Positions 28,407 through 36,270 of a stretch of 36,270 nucleotides of DNA are shown here, piece after piece; position 1 is the first letter of the stretch; each line of letters starts with the position of its first letter. The stretch covers positions 1 through 36,270 of the forward strand of contig NZ_QGHC01000019.1 of NCBI RefSeq assembly GCF_003148905.1. Direction: 5' to 3'. The notes below the pieces were generated by a model. That model saw only the letters and a list, made by a program, of their open reading frames with translations, had not been told where the DNA came from and did no database searches. The position numbers were made by a program, and so were the translations under genes. This stretch comes from Fulvimonas soli. GTDB lineage: Bacteria; Pseudomonadota; Gammaproteobacteria; Xanthomonadales; Rhodanobacteraceae.

Positions 28407-29435
28407 TCACCCGTCCCGGGCGCGGCCGTCCAGAAACATCCCGGCCGCCCCGATCACGCCGAGCTGGCCGTGCTCCATCAGTCGTACGGGCACCTGCTGC
28501 AGGAACGCGCGCATCACGCCCTTGTTGTGGAAGCGCTCGGCGAAGCGGCTGCCGGGCAGCAGGTCGCGGATCTGCGGCAGGATGCCGCCGGCGAGGAACA
28601 CGCCGCCGCGCGCGCCGTACAGCATCGCCAGGTCGCCGACGAAGCCGCCGAGCAGGCCGCAGAACACGTCCAGCGTCTCCACCGCCAGCGCGTCGCTGCG
28701 CTCCAGCGCGCGCCGGGTGACCTCGGCCGGCTCGTCCACCGCCGCCGGCGCGCCGCGCAGCGTGGCGAGGGCGCGGTACAGGTTGACCAGGCCGGGGCCG
28801 GACAGCGCGTGCTCGTAGGGCACGTGCGCGCGCTCGCGCGCGAACAGCCGCAGGATCTCGGTCTCGCGCTCGTCGCCCGGCGCCAGCGCGATCTGGCCGG
28901 CCTCGGTGGGCAGCACCGTGGCGTGCGGCTGGCCCGGCAGCAACACCGCCGAGCCCAGGCCGGTGCCCGGCCCCATCACCAGCACCGGTCCCTCGCCGCG
29001 CGGCAGGGTGTTCTCGATCACCGGCACGGTGTCGGCGTCGGCGAGGAACTGCGCGGCGTAGGCCACCGCCTCGAAGTCGTTGACCACCGCCAGCCGCTCG
29101 ATGCCCAGGCCCTCGCGGATGTCGCGGATGGAGACCGGCCAGGGCAGGTTGTCGTTGACGATGGCGTCGCCCAGCACGTAGCCGGCGCTGGCCACCGCGC
29201 ACGCGCGCACGCGCACCGAGGCGCCCAGCGTCGCCACGAAGTCGCGCAGGATGGCGGTGAGGCTGGGCCACTGCGCGCAGGCGTAGCGCTGGTAGGCGCG
29301 CACCGTCACCGGGCCGCGGCCGTCGCCGCTGACCAGCCCGACGCGCGCATGCGTGCCGCCGACGTCGGCCGCGAGGAAGGCCGCCGGCGCCGGCGCGGCG
29401 TCACGGACGACGTTGTGCTTGGCGACCTCGGCCAC
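28407..29435 (-). CDS. Glucokinase-family sugar kinase, probable GlcNAc kinase
   Basis: This 342-residue protein of the Glk family (not ROK: no CxCGxxGC zinc motif) has the phosphate-binding DVGGTHAR at 24-31, VVNDFEAVAY at 117-126 with catalytic Asp120, GPGTGLG at 155-161 and PTEAG at 176-180. Family members phosphorylate glucose; those in xanthomonad nag clusters are assigned as NagK-II GlcNAc kinases, and the neighbours support that here. The start is GTG at 29435 with GGGGGGAG just before it; the nearby ATG is out of frame. The promoter overlaps a perfect TTGACAACGTTGTCAA operator. A small stem (GCGC-ATG-GCGC) with TTTTT follows the stop, perhaps a leaky terminator. Confidence 0.88.
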   Translation of the reverse strand: MAEVAKHNVVRDAAPAPAAFLAADVGGTHARVGLVSGDGRGPVTVRAYQRYACAQWPSLTAILRDFVATLGASVRVRACAVASAGYVLGDAIVNDNLPWPVSIRDIREGLGIERLAVVNDFEAVAYAAQFLADADTVPVIENTLPRGEGPVLVMGPGTGLGSAVLLPGQPHATVLPTEAGQIALAPGDERETEILRLFARERAHVPYEHALSGPGLVNLYRALATLRGAPAAVDEPAEVTRRALERSDALAVETLDVFCGLLGGFVGDLAMLYGARGGVFLAGGILPQIRDLLPGSRFAERFHNKGVMRAFLQQVPVRLMEHGQLGVIGAAGMFLDGRARDG

Positions 29436-29503
29436 GCTCCCCCCATTGCGTCGTGGGCACGCCCGCCCACCGGGCGGCCCGTGCGGTGGAGTCTGGACAG
29501 GGT

Positions 29504-29519
29504 TTGACAACGTTGTCAA
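29504..29519 (-). promoter_or_regulatory. LacI-type (NagR) operator over the kinase promoter
   Basis: TTGACAACGTTGTCAA is a perfect 16-bp palindrome with the central CG usual for LacI-family operators, and it agrees with the NagR box pattern reported for xanthomonads (TGACA-RCGY-TGTCA). On the minus strand its first six bases are a consensus -35, TTGACA; an 18-base spacing gives CAGACT as a weak -10. Binding would block the kinase/TBDR5 promoter. The rest of the 29436-29845 gap holds the second operator and the nagP promoter but no gene. Confidence 0.8.
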
Positions 29520-29751
29520 CAGGACATGTGGAAGGCCCCCGCCCGGGCGCTGGCGCATCGCAGCAGGAAGCTCCCGGCATGCCCGCCGGCCCGATGCGCA
29601 GGATGCGCCGGAAATGCCAGTCTCAAGCCGCCACCGGCGGCTTCCCCGCCTCGCCGTCCGGGTGATGCGTCGCGGCATGGGAAGCACTGCCGCCGGCGCG
29701 CCCGCGCGACGCGCCGTTGGCGCACGTCCGCAACCCGCCGGCGCGGACAAA

Positions 29752-29782
29752 TTGACAACGTTGAACAATCCGGCCATATAAC
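29752..29782 (+). promoter_or_regulatory. nagP promoter with imperfect NagR operator
   Basis: TTGACAACGTTGAACAA starts at 29752: the left half and centre match the other operator exactly, and the right half is imperfect. Its first six bases are a consensus -35 (TTGACA, 29752-29757). CATATA at 29775-29780 (17-base spacing) or TATAAC at 29777-29782 (19-base) is the -10. The regulator gene lies in the operon it would control. Confidence 0.7.
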
Positions 29783-29845
29783 GGCCCACGGGCGGCCCGG
29801 CGCGGGGCGGCGCCGGCCGCCCGCCACCTACCGGGGAGTCCACGC

Positions 29846-31138
29846 ATGTCATCCATCTCGCCAGCCGCCGCCGCCGGGCGCTCCACGCTCGGGCCGACCA
29901 TCATCATCGGCGTGCTGTTCTTCATCTTCGGCTTCGTCACCTGGCTCAACGGGCCGCTGATCACCTTCGTCAAGCTGGCCTTCCAGGTGGAGGACGTCTA
30001 CGCCTTCCTGGTGCCGTTCGCGTTCTACCTGTCCTACTTCGTGTTCTCGCTGCCGGCCTCGGCGGTGCTGCGCCGCACCGGCATGAAGAAGGGCATGGCG
30101 CTGGGCCTGTTCGTGATGGCGGTGGGCGCGGTGGGCTTCGGCCAGTTCGCCACCATGCGCGTGTTCCCCGGCGCGCTGGTCGGGCTGTTCGTGATCGGCG
30201 CGGGGCTGTCGCTGCTGCAGACCGCCTCCAACCCCTACATCAGCATCCTCGGGCCGATCGAGAGCGCCGCGCAGCGCATCGCGGTCATGGGCATCTTCAA
30301 CAAGTTCGCGGGCATCCTCGCGCCGATCGTGATCGGCTCGCTTGTGCTCGCCGGCATCGGCGACATCGACGCGCAGGTGCAGGCCGCGCCGACGCCGCAG
30401 GCGCGCGAGGCGCTGCTCGACGCCTTCGCCGCCAAGGTGCACCTGCCGTACCTGGTGATGGCCGGGCTGCTGGTGCTGCTGGCGGCGTGGGTGGTGCGCT
30501 CCTCGCTGCCGGAGATCCGCCCGAGCAGCGCCAACAGCGAGCAGGCGATCGGCCACGCCGACAGCAGCATCTTCCACTTCCCGCACCTGTGGCTGGGCGT
30601 GCTGTGCCTGTTCCTGTACGTGGGCGTGGAGGTGATGGCGGGCGACGCGATCGGCACCTACGGCGCCGGCTTCCACCTGCCGCTGGACCAGACCAAGTTC
30701 TTCACCGCCTTCACCCTCGGCGGCATGCTGCTGGGCTACGTGGTCGGCCTGGTGCTGATCCCGCGCTTCGTCTCGCAGCAGCGCTACCTCGCCGTGTCGG
30801 CGGTGCTGGGCGTGCTGTTCACCGTGTGCGCCTACCTCACCCGCGGCTACCTCTCGGTGGGCTTCGTCGCCGCGCTGGGCTTCGCCAACGCGATGATGTG
30901 GCCGGCGATCTTCCCGCTGGCGATCAAGGGCCTGGGCCGGCACACCGAGGCGGGCTCGGCGCTGCTGATCATGGGCATCGCCGGCGGCGCGGTGATCCCG
31001 CAGCTGTTCGCGCACCTGAAGGAGCGCCTGGATTTCCAGCTGGTGTTCGCGCTGCTGATGGTGCCGTGCTACCTGTACATCCTCTACTACGGGCTGCGCG
31101 GCCACCGCGTCGGCCAGTCCGCCGCGCGGGCCGGATGA
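29846..31138 (+). CDS. nagP: GlcNAc permease, MFS fucose-permease type
   Basis: This 430-residue inner-membrane protein has about 12 hydrophobic segments. The FucP/NagP signature is clear: GVLFFIFGFVTWLNGPLI near the N-terminus, SLLQTASNPYISILGP in helix 4-5, and FNKFAGILAPIVIG. FucP-type transporters are sugar:proton symporters; with nagA, the SIS deaminase and the LacI regulator directly downstream the expected substrate is GlcNAc. GGGGAG lies 7 bases before the ATG. It is the first gene of the right arm and is driven by the promoter at 29752-29782. It supplies GlcNAc released by the hexosaminidase to the cytoplasmic kinase, since MFS entry does not phosphorylate the sugar. Confidence 0.92.
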   Translation: MSSISPAAAAGRSTLGPTIIIGVLFFIFGFVTWLNGPLITFVKLAFQVEDVYAFLVPFAFYLSYFVFSLPASAVLRRTGMKKGMALGLFVMAVGAVGFGQFATMRVFPGALVGLFVIGAGLSLLQTASNPYISILGPIESAAQRIAVMGIFNKFAGILAPIVIGSLVLAGIGDIDAQVQAAPTPQAREALLDAFAAKVHLPYLVMAGLLVLLAAWVVRSSLPEIRPSSANSEQAIGHADSSIFHFPHLWLGVLCLFLYVGVEVMAGDAIGTYGAGFHLPLDQTKFFTAFTLGGMLLGYVVGLVLIPRFVSQQRYLAVSAVLGVLFTVCAYLTRGYLSVGFVAALGFANAMMWPAIFPLAIKGLGRHTEAGSALLIMGIAGGAVIPQLFAHLKERLDFQLVFALLMVPCYLYILYYGLRGHRVGQSAARAG

Positions 31139-31219
31139 TGCGGCAGGCGGCGGCGGCCACTACCATTTCCCTTGCGGCCAGCCGGGCCAGCGCGGCTGGC
31201 CGGCCAGACGGAGGCTCCG

Positions 31220-32272
31220 TTGCATCATCCCACCATCAAGGACGTCGCCGAGCGGGCGGGCGTCTCGCTGAAGACCGTCTCGCGGGTGATCAACCGCGAG
31301 GCCTCGGTGCGCGCGGACACGCGCGAGCGCGTGGAGCGCGCGATCGAGGCGATGGGCTACCGGCCGGACCCGTCCGCGCGCAGCCTGCGCAGCACGCACT
31401 CCTACGCGATCGGGCTGGTCTACGACAACCCGAACGCGCACTACGTGATCAGCATGCAGGAGGGCGTGCTGTCGGCCTGCCGCGAGCGCGGCTACGGCCT
31501 GCAGATCCACCCGTGCGACTCCTCCTCGCCAAAGCTGGCCGAGGAGCTGGTGGCGCTGGCGCGCCGCTCGCGCCTGGCCGGGCTGGTGCTGGCGCCGCCG
31601 ATGTCCGAGCAGGCCGAGCTGATCGCCAGGCTGAAGGCGCAGGGCATCCCGTTCGTGCGCATCATCGCCTCGCGCGAGGACCCGCAGGACGGCTCGCCCT
31701 GCGTGTGGGTGGACGACCGCGACGCCGCCTACGCGATCACCGAGCACCTGATCCAGCTCGGCCACACGCGCATCGGCTTCCTGTGGGGCGAGCCGCACCA
31801 CCGCTCCAGCCCGGAGCGCTACCAGGGCTACGCCGACGCGCTGAAGGACTACGGCATCCCGCTCGACAGGAAGCTGGTGCTGCCGGGGCGCTACGCCTTC
31901 GACGACGGCTTCCGCGGCGCGCGCAAGCTGCTGGCGCTGAAGCAGCCGCCCACCGCGATCTTCGGCAGCAACGACGAGATCGCCGCCGGCGTGCTGGCGG
32001 CGGCGCGCTCGATGGGACTGGACGTGCCGTGGGACCTGTCGATCGCCGGCTTCGAGGACAACCCGTTCTCCAAGCAGGCCTGGCCCGCGCTGACCACCGC
32101 GCGCCAGTCCACCCGCGAGATCGGCCGCCACGCCGCGCTGCGGCTGATGGCCGAGCTGCGCCGCGGCGAGGAGGCCGGCGTCGCGCCGGCGGCCAACGAG
32201 GGCTTCGTGCCCGAGCTGGTGGTGCGCGGCTCCACCGCGCCGCCGAAGCAGCCCGCCGCGCCGAAGGGCTGA
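31220..32272 (+). CDS. nagR: LacI-family transcriptional regulator of the GlcNAc genes
   Basis: This 350-residue protein has a LacI helix-turn-helix at about 5-25 (TIKDVAERAGVSLKTVSRVI), a hinge near 45-57 and a periplasmic-binding-like effector domain. The start is taken as TTG at 31220: GGAGG lies 5 bases before it, and LacI proteins begin just before the TIKDVA motif; the longer ATG-started frame from 31172 would cover this RBS. It should bind the two TTGACAACGTTG operators in the divergent region and release them when a GlcNAc-derived effector is present. It sits 81 bases after nagP and so controls its own operon. Confidence 0.88.
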   Translation: MHHPTIKDVAERAGVSLKTVSRVINREASVRADTRERVERAIEAMGYRPDPSARSLRSTHSYAIGLVYDNPNAHYVISMQEGVLSACRERGYGLQIHPCDSSSPKLAEELVALARRSRLAGLVLAPPMSEQAELIARLKAQGIPFVRIIASREDPQDGSPCVWVDDRDAAYAITEHLIQLGHTRIGFLWGEPHHRSSPERYQGYADALKDYGIPLDRKLVLPGRYAFDDGFRGARKLLALKQPPTAIFGSNDEIAAGVLAAARSMGLDVPWDLSIAGFEDNPFSKQAWPALTTARQSTREIGRHAALRLMAELRRGEEAGVAPAANEGFVPELVVRGSTAPPKQPAAPKG

Positions 32273-32441
32273 GCCCGCGGGCCGTCCGCGCCGCCGTCGC
32301 CGCCTCCGGGAAGGCGAGCCGCGCCGCCGCGCCATGCCTGCGGGAACCCGCCGCGGCGCCCCTGTCTCCCGCGCCCCCGGGGCGCGCCGAAGCCGCGGCC
32401 TCGCATGCCGCGCCCGCCGTGCCTCCCCCCGCCATGCCGCC

Positions 32442-32464
32442 GCGCCGCCGTCGCGCGGCGGCGC
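32442..32464 (+). promoter_or_regulatory. Stem-loop before the SIS deaminase gene
   Basis: GCGCCGCC and GGCGGCGC form a perfect 8-bp stem around a 7-base loop, ending 28 bases before the ATG at 32493. The surrounding 32273-32492 leader has no gene and no T-run. It may mark an mRNA processing or stability element between regulator and enzyme genes. Chance pairing in GC-rich DNA is also possible. Confidence 0.25.
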
Positions 32465-32492
32465 ACCGCCCCGTCCGGAAACAACGCCATCC

Positions 32493-33527
32493 ATGAAACC
32501 CGCCCACGACACCCTGATGTACCGCGAGGCGCACGAGACCGCCGAGGTCGTCGCGCGCCAGCTCGCCCGCAACGCCGCCGCGCTGGAGGCGCTGGGCGCC
32601 GCGCTGCGCGCGCGGCCGCCGCGCTTCATCGTCACCTGCGCGCGCGGCAGCTCCGACCATGCCGCCGCCTACGCCAAGTACGTGTTCGAGACCAAGCTGG
32701 GCCTGGCCACCGCCTCGGCCTCGCCATCGATCGCCTCGATCTACGACGCCAGGCTCAGGCTGGAGGACGCGCTGTTCGTCGCCGTCTCGCAGTCGGGCAA
32801 GAGCCCGGACCTGCTGCGCAGCGCGCAGGCCGCGCGCGAGGCCGGCGCGCGCGTGCTGGCGCTGGTCAACGTGGAGGACTCGCCGCTGGCCGCGCTCGCC
32901 GACACGGTGATTCCGCTGTGCGCCGGCCCCGAGCGCAGCGTGGCGGCGACCAAGAGCTACCTCGCCACGCTCGCCGCGGTGCTGCAGCTGGCCGCGCACT
33001 GGAGCGGCGATGCGTCCCTGCACGCGGTGCTGGCGCGGCTGCCGGACGACCTGCGCCGCGGCTGGGACGCCGACTGGTCCGCGCTGGCCGACGCGCTCGC
33101 GCCGGTGCGCAACCTGTTCGTGGTGGGGCGCGGCTACGGCTTCGGCGCGGCGCTGGAGGCGGCGCTGAAGTTCAAGGAGACCTGCGGCCTGCACGCCGAG
33201 GCGTTCAGCGCGGCCGAGGTCAAGCACGGCCCGATGGCGCTGGTCGGCCCGGACTTCCCGCTGCTGTTCCTCGCCCAGGACGACGGCACGCTGGACCACA
33301 CGCTGGCGGTGGCCGCCGAGTTCCGCGCGCGCGGCGCGCGCGTGCTGCTGGCCGCGCCGGGCATGCAGGGGCCCGATACACTGCCGCTGGCGGCCGGGCT
33401 GTCGCCGCTGGCGGCGCCGCTGGTGGCGGTGCAGAGCTTCTACCGCGCGGCCAGCGCGCTGTCGCTGCGCCGCGGCTTCGACCCCGACTTGCCGCCCAGC
33501 CTCAACAAGGTCACGGAGACGCTGTGA
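32493..33527 (+). CDS. nagB-II: SIS-domain glucosamine-6-phosphate deaminase, NagB-II type
   Basis: This 344-residue cytoplasmic protein has two SIS domains (about 44-160 and 190-330) like the isomerase half of GlmS: TCARGSSDHAAAYAKYVFE at 48-66, SQSGKSPD, and EVKHGPMAL in the second domain. It lacks the GlmS glutaminase domain. In Shewanella and xanthomonads such proteins replace NagB and convert glucosamine-6-phosphate to fructose-6-phosphate and ammonia. No classical nagB is in the window, which fits. Its stop shares one base with the nagA start (TGATG), so the two are coupled. The ATG at 32493 has a modest GGAAA upstream. Confidence 0.9.
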   Translation: MKPAHDTLMYREAHETAEVVARQLARNAAALEALGAALRARPPRFIVTCARGSSDHAAAYAKYVFETKLGLATASASPSIASIYDARLRLEDALFVAVSQSGKSPDLLRSAQAAREAGARVLALVNVEDSPLAALADTVIPLCAGPERSVAATKSYLATLAAVLQLAAHWSGDASLHAVLARLPDDLRRGWDADWSALADALAPVRNLFVVGRGYGFGAALEAALKFKETCGLHAEAFSAAEVKHGPMALVGPDFPLLFLAQDDGTLDHTLAVAAEFRARGARVLLAAPGMQGPDTLPLAAGLSPLAAPLVAVQSFYRAASALSLRRGFDPDLPPSLNKVTETL

Positions 33528-34687
33528 TGGCCACGCTCACCGCCCTCGTCGACGCCCGCGTGATGGGCGACCACGGCCCGCGCGAGGGCCTGGCCGTGCT
33601 GGTCGAGGGCGAGCGCATCCATGCCGTCGTGCCGGCGGACGACCCGCGCGTGGCGCGGGCCGCGCGGGTGGGCCTCGGCGGCAAGCTGCTGCTGCCCGGC
33701 TTCATCGACGTGCAGGTCAACGGCGGCGGCGGCCTGCTGTTCAACGACGCGCCCACGGTGGACACGCTGCGCGGCATCGCCGCCGCGCACCGCCAGTTCG
33801 GCACCGTGGGCCTGCTGCCCACGCTGATCACCGACACCGCGGAGAAGATGCGCGCCGCGCTGGAGGCGGTGGACGCGGCGATCGCGCAGGGCGTGCCCGG
33901 CATCCTCGGCATCCACCTGGAGGGCCCGTTCCTCGCGCCCGCGCGCAAGGGCATCCACGACGCCGGCCTGTTCCGCCCCCTGGACGACGACGACCTCGCG
34001 CTGATCGCGCGGCCGCGCCGCGGCGTGACGATGCTCACGCTGGCGCCCGAGCGGGTGTCCGCCGACGCGATCCGGCGCCTGAGCGAGGCCGGCGTGCGCG
34101 TGGTCGGCGGCCACACCGGCGCCGACTATGCCACCGTGCGCGCCGCGCTGGACGCCGGGCTGTGCGGCTTCACCCATCTCTACAACGCGATGACCCCGCT
34201 CGGCAGCCGCGAGCCGGGCGTGGTGGGCGCCGCGCTGGACGATCCGCACAGCTGGTGCGGGCTGATCGCGGACGGCCACCACGTGCATCCGGCCGCGATG
34301 CGCGTGGCGATCGCGGCCAAGGCGCGCGGCAGGATGGTGCTGGTCACCGACGCGATGCCCCCGGTGGGTTCCGACGACCCGACCTACGTGCTCAACGGCC
34401 AGACCATCGTGGCGCGCGACGGCATCTGCCAGAGCGACGCCGGCGTGCTGGCCGGCTCCGCGCTGGACATGGCCACCGGCGTGCGCAACCTGGTCGGCCT
34501 GGCCGGCCTGCCGCTGGCCGAAGCCTCGCGCATGGCCAGCGCCTACCCGGCCGACTGGCTGGGCCTCGCGCGCACGCACGGCCGCCTCGCCGCCGGCTAC
34601 CGCGCCGACTTCGCGGTGCTGGACGACGCGCTGCGCGTCGCCGAGACCTGGATCGGCGGCGTGCGCCATACTGCCCGACGCCACTGA
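33527..34687 (+). CDS. nagA: N-acetylglucosamine-6-phosphate deacetylase
   Basis: This 386-residue amidohydrolase has PGFIDVQVNGGGG at 57-69, HLEGPFL at 130-136 with metal ligand Glu132, GGHTGADY at 194-201 with His196, THLYNAM at 216-222 with His217, ADGHHV at 248-253, and catalytic Asp275 in VTDAMPPVG. All key residues are present and the length is usual. It converts GlcNAc-6-phosphate to glucosamine-6-phosphate and acetate. The residues around His196 (GHTGAD) differ from the E. coli GHSNAT but are conservative. It overlaps the SIS gene by one base and feeds it its substrate. Confidence 0.95.
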   Translation: MATLTALVDARVMGDHGPREGLAVLVEGERIHAVVPADDPRVARAARVGLGGKLLLPGFIDVQVNGGGGLLFNDAPTVDTLRGIAAAHRQFGTVGLLPTLITDTAEKMRAALEAVDAAIAQGVPGILGIHLEGPFLAPARKGIHDAGLFRPLDDDDLALIARPRRGVTMLTLAPERVSADAIRRLSEAGVRVVGGHTGADYATVRAALDAGLCGFTHLYNAMTPLGSREPGVVGAALDDPHSWCGLIADGHHVHPAAMRVAIAAKARGRMVLVTDAMPPVGSDDPTYVLNGQTIVARDGICQSDAGVLAGSALDMATGVRNLVGLAGLPLAEASRMASAYPADWLGLARTHGRLAAGYRADFAVLDDALRVAETWIGGVRHTARRH

Positions 34688-34748
34688 CACCGAACCGCAA
34701 TCTCCCCGAGCCAGCATGCGCGACAGCATCCATCGCACGGGGCCGTCC

Positions 34749-36179
34749 ATGCGCCTTCGCTTCCACCTGCCGCGGCGCCTGCTCGTCGCGCTCGCGCTCG
34801 CCGCGACCGCACTGCCGGCCCCCGCCGCGCACCGCGTCATCGTGTTCGTCTGGGACGGCATGCGCCCCGACGCGATCAGCGCGCAGGACACGCCGCGCCT
34901 GCAGGCGCTGGCCGAGCGCGGCAGCTACTTCACCGACAACCACGCCACCTACCCCACCTTCACCATGGCGAACGCCTCCAGCTTCGCCACCGGCGCCTTC
35001 CCCGGCCCGCTCGGCTTCTACGGCAACCGCTTCTGGGCGCCCGGCGCCGCGGGCCTGGACGCCAAGGGCAAGGCGGTGGACTTCCACCAGCCGGCCTACA
35101 CCGAGGACTACGCCGTGCTGCGCGCGCTCGACGCGCACGCGAACCGCGCCCTGCTGCAACTGCCCACGCTGCTGCAGGCCGCGCACCGGGCGGGACTGAA
35201 GACCGCGCTGGTCGGCAAGTCCGGCCCGGTGTTCCTGCAGGACCGCGCGCTCGCCGACGAAGGCGACCCCGGCCGCGGCCTGATGCTGGACGAGAACACC
35301 GCGCTGCCGCTGGCCTTCGCGCGCGAGCTGCAGCAGGCCGGCTACCCGCTGCCGGCCAATGCGGCGCACACCTACGACGGCGCGCAGCTCGCCTTGCGCG
35401 AGGACAACGGCGAGCCCACCGCGCAAGCCAAGCCCGTCCTGCTCAGGGACGGCGCCAGCTCGGACGCCACCGCCGCCGGCGAGACCACGCCCGAGGCCGC
35501 CAACGCCTGGCTGATGAAGGCGTTCCTCGACGAGGTGCTGCCGAAACACCGGCCCGACCTCAGCATCGTGTGGCTGCGCAATCCCGACACCACCCAGCAC
35601 GTCTACGGCGTCGGCTCGCCCGAGTTCCACCGCGCATTGCAGGCGCAGGACGCGCTGCTCGGCCAGCTGGAGGACAGGCTGGCCGCGCTGGGCCTGGCCG
35701 GCGACACCGACCTGATCGTCGTCTCCGACCACGGCCACAGCAGCATCGCCGGCCCGCGCGACCTGTTCCCGCTGCGCCAGATCAACGACGGCCGCGTGGC
35801 GGGCATCGACGACGCATGGGGCTACTCGGTGTCCGGCGGCGTGCGCCTGGCCGACGAGCTGAGCCGCGCCGGCTTCGCCGCCTTCGACGGCTTCGGCTGC
35901 GTGTACGCGCCGGTGATGAGCGGCATCCGCGCCGACGGCACGCCGCTGCACCCCACCCGCTACGACGACGACGGCCGCGTGTGCGGCAAGCCCGGCCCGT
36001 ACACCACGCCCGGCTACGTGTTGCCCGACGTCCTGCCCAACGGCGCGCTGGTGCTCGCCCCCAACGGCGGCACCGAGTACCTGTACCAGCCCGAGCACGA
36101 CCCCGCGGTGGTGAAGCGCGCGGTGCGCTTCCTGCAGTCGCGCGAGTACATCGGCGCGGTGTTCGTGGCCAGGCGCTAG
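34749..36179 (+). CDS. Alkaline-phosphatase-superfamily phosphodiesterase/nucleotide pyrophosphatase-like, exported
   Basis: This 476-residue protein has a signal peptide (about 1-27) and an NPP/type I phosphodiesterase domain: VFVWDGMRPDA at 32-42 with metal ligand Asp36, YPTFTMANASSFATG at 68-82 with likely nucleophile Thr72, then NPDTTQHVYG and VVSDHGHSS with metal-binding Asp/His. It should hydrolyse a phosphodiester or pyrophosphate in the periplasm; the substrate is unknown. An in-frame ATG at 34716 is the alternative start. It follows nagA by about 60 bases on the same strand, so it may be in the nag operon. The stop codon TAG (36177-36179) directly abuts an IS5-family end, so the native C-terminus may have been altered. 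Confidence 0.8.
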   Translation: MRLRFHLPRRLLVALALAATALPAPAAHRVIVFVWDGMRPDAISAQDTPRLQALAERGSYFTDNHATYPTFTMANASSFATGAFPGPLGFYGNRFWAPGAAGLDAKGKAVDFHQPAYTEDYAVLRALDAHANRALLQLPTLLQAAHRAGLKTALVGKSGPVFLQDRALADEGDPGRGLMLDENTALPLAFARELQQAGYPLPANAAHTYDGAQLALREDNGEPTAQAKPVLLRDGASSDATAAGETTPEAANAWLMKAFLDEVLPKHRPDLSIVWLRNPDTTQHVYGVGSPEFHRALQAQDALLGQLEDRLAALGLAGDTDLIVVSDHGHSSIAGPRDLFPLRQINDGRVAGIDDAWGYSVSGGVRLADELSRAGFAAFDGFGCVYAPVMSGIRADGTPLHPTRYDDDGRVCGKPGPYTTPGYVLPDVLPNGALVLAPNGGTEYLYQPEHDPAVVKRAVRFLQSREYIGAVFVARR

Positions 36180-36270
36180 GGCGTGTCATCAATTGAGCAG
36201 GATGACGGCGGCAGCGCCGTAGATAGCACCGAGGAAATTACGAGCCGTTTTGTCGTATCGAGTGGCGATG
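36180..36270 (-). mobile_element. End of an IS5-family insertion sequence (partial)
   Basis: Sequence from about 36180 to the window edge is the 3' end of an IS5-family element. It starts GGCGTGTCATCAATT, a plausible terminal repeat, and contains the transposase C-terminus. CTAG at 36176-36179, overlapping the phosphodiesterase stop, suits the YTAR/TA target preference of the family. The other end is not in the window. Confidence 0.7.
36189..36270 (-). CDS. IS5-family transposase, C-terminal fragment
   Basis: The minus strand reads ATRYDKTARNFLGAIYGA and ends AAVILLN before a TGA at 36191-36189. RYDKTARNFL...AA is the characteristic C-terminus of IS5-family (IS427-like) transposases. Only about 26 codons are visible; the DDE catalytic part is outside the window. 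Confidence 0.85.
   Translation of the reverse strand, partial: IATRYDKTARNFLGAIYGAAAVILLN

Overview
The window is GC-rich (roughly 70% by eye) except for a low-GC left edge. It carries five TonB-dependent receptors (TBDRs), a FecI/FecR/TBDR surface-signalling set and a LacI-controlled N-acetylglucosamine (GlcNAc) cluster with a TBDR, a GH20 hexosaminidase, NagX, a glucokinase-family kinase and a FucP-like permease. This combination and the codon style suggest a gammaproteobacterium of the Xanthomonadales (Xanthomonas/Lysobacter/Rhodanobacter-like). That placement is inference from gene content, not from a marker gene.

Layout. (1) 1-2209: a mobile, low-GC edge. An IS3-family end sits inside a broken IS1595-family transposase, which in turn truncates a decayed Rhs core on the minus strand. 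Facing away from it is an intact short Rhs-tip protein with a candidate C-terminal toxin domain and a probable immunity gene. (2) 2222-6351: an APC amino-acid permease (-) divergent from TBDR1 (+). (3) 6443-12088 (-): ECF sigma factor, FecR anti-sigma, a large TBDR with a signalling domain (TBDR2), and a small secreted PraB-like protein; a candidate ECF promoter precedes TBDR2. (4) 12250-14246 (-): a two-gene operon of a TMEM86/YhhN lysoplasmalogenase-like protein and an alkylglycerol-monooxygenase-like hydroxylase, both ether-lipid-cleaving families. (5) 14471-21918 (-): TBDR3, a periplasmic glycerophosphodiester phosphodiesterase, and a TBDR4/alpha-beta hydrolase pair. TBDR3 and TBDR4 are each preceded by nearly the same 18-bp sequence, which fits a Pho box. 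(6) 22094-36179: the GlcNAc cluster in two divergent arms. The left arm (-) is kinase, TBDR5, terminator, hexosaminidase, nagX. The right arm (+) is permease, LacI regulator, SIS deaminase, nagA, and an alkaline-phosphatase-superfamily phosphodiesterase. Two TTGACAACGTTG operators lie between the arms. (7) 36180-36270: the end of an IS5-family element that abuts the stop codon of the last gene.

How the genes work together. The GlcNAc cluster forms a near-complete route: oligosaccharide import through TBDR5, periplasmic trimming by the hexosaminidase, GlcNAc entry through NagP, phosphorylation, deacetylation by NagA and deamination/isomerisation by the SIS protein to fructose-6-phosphate. The middle of the window suggests a second, less familiar theme: phosphate-responsive capture and dismantling of phospholipid or ether-lipid material (two Pho-box TBDRs, GDPD, hydrolase, AGMO-like, TMEM86-like). 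This is the most interesting hypothesis here and it rests on inference.
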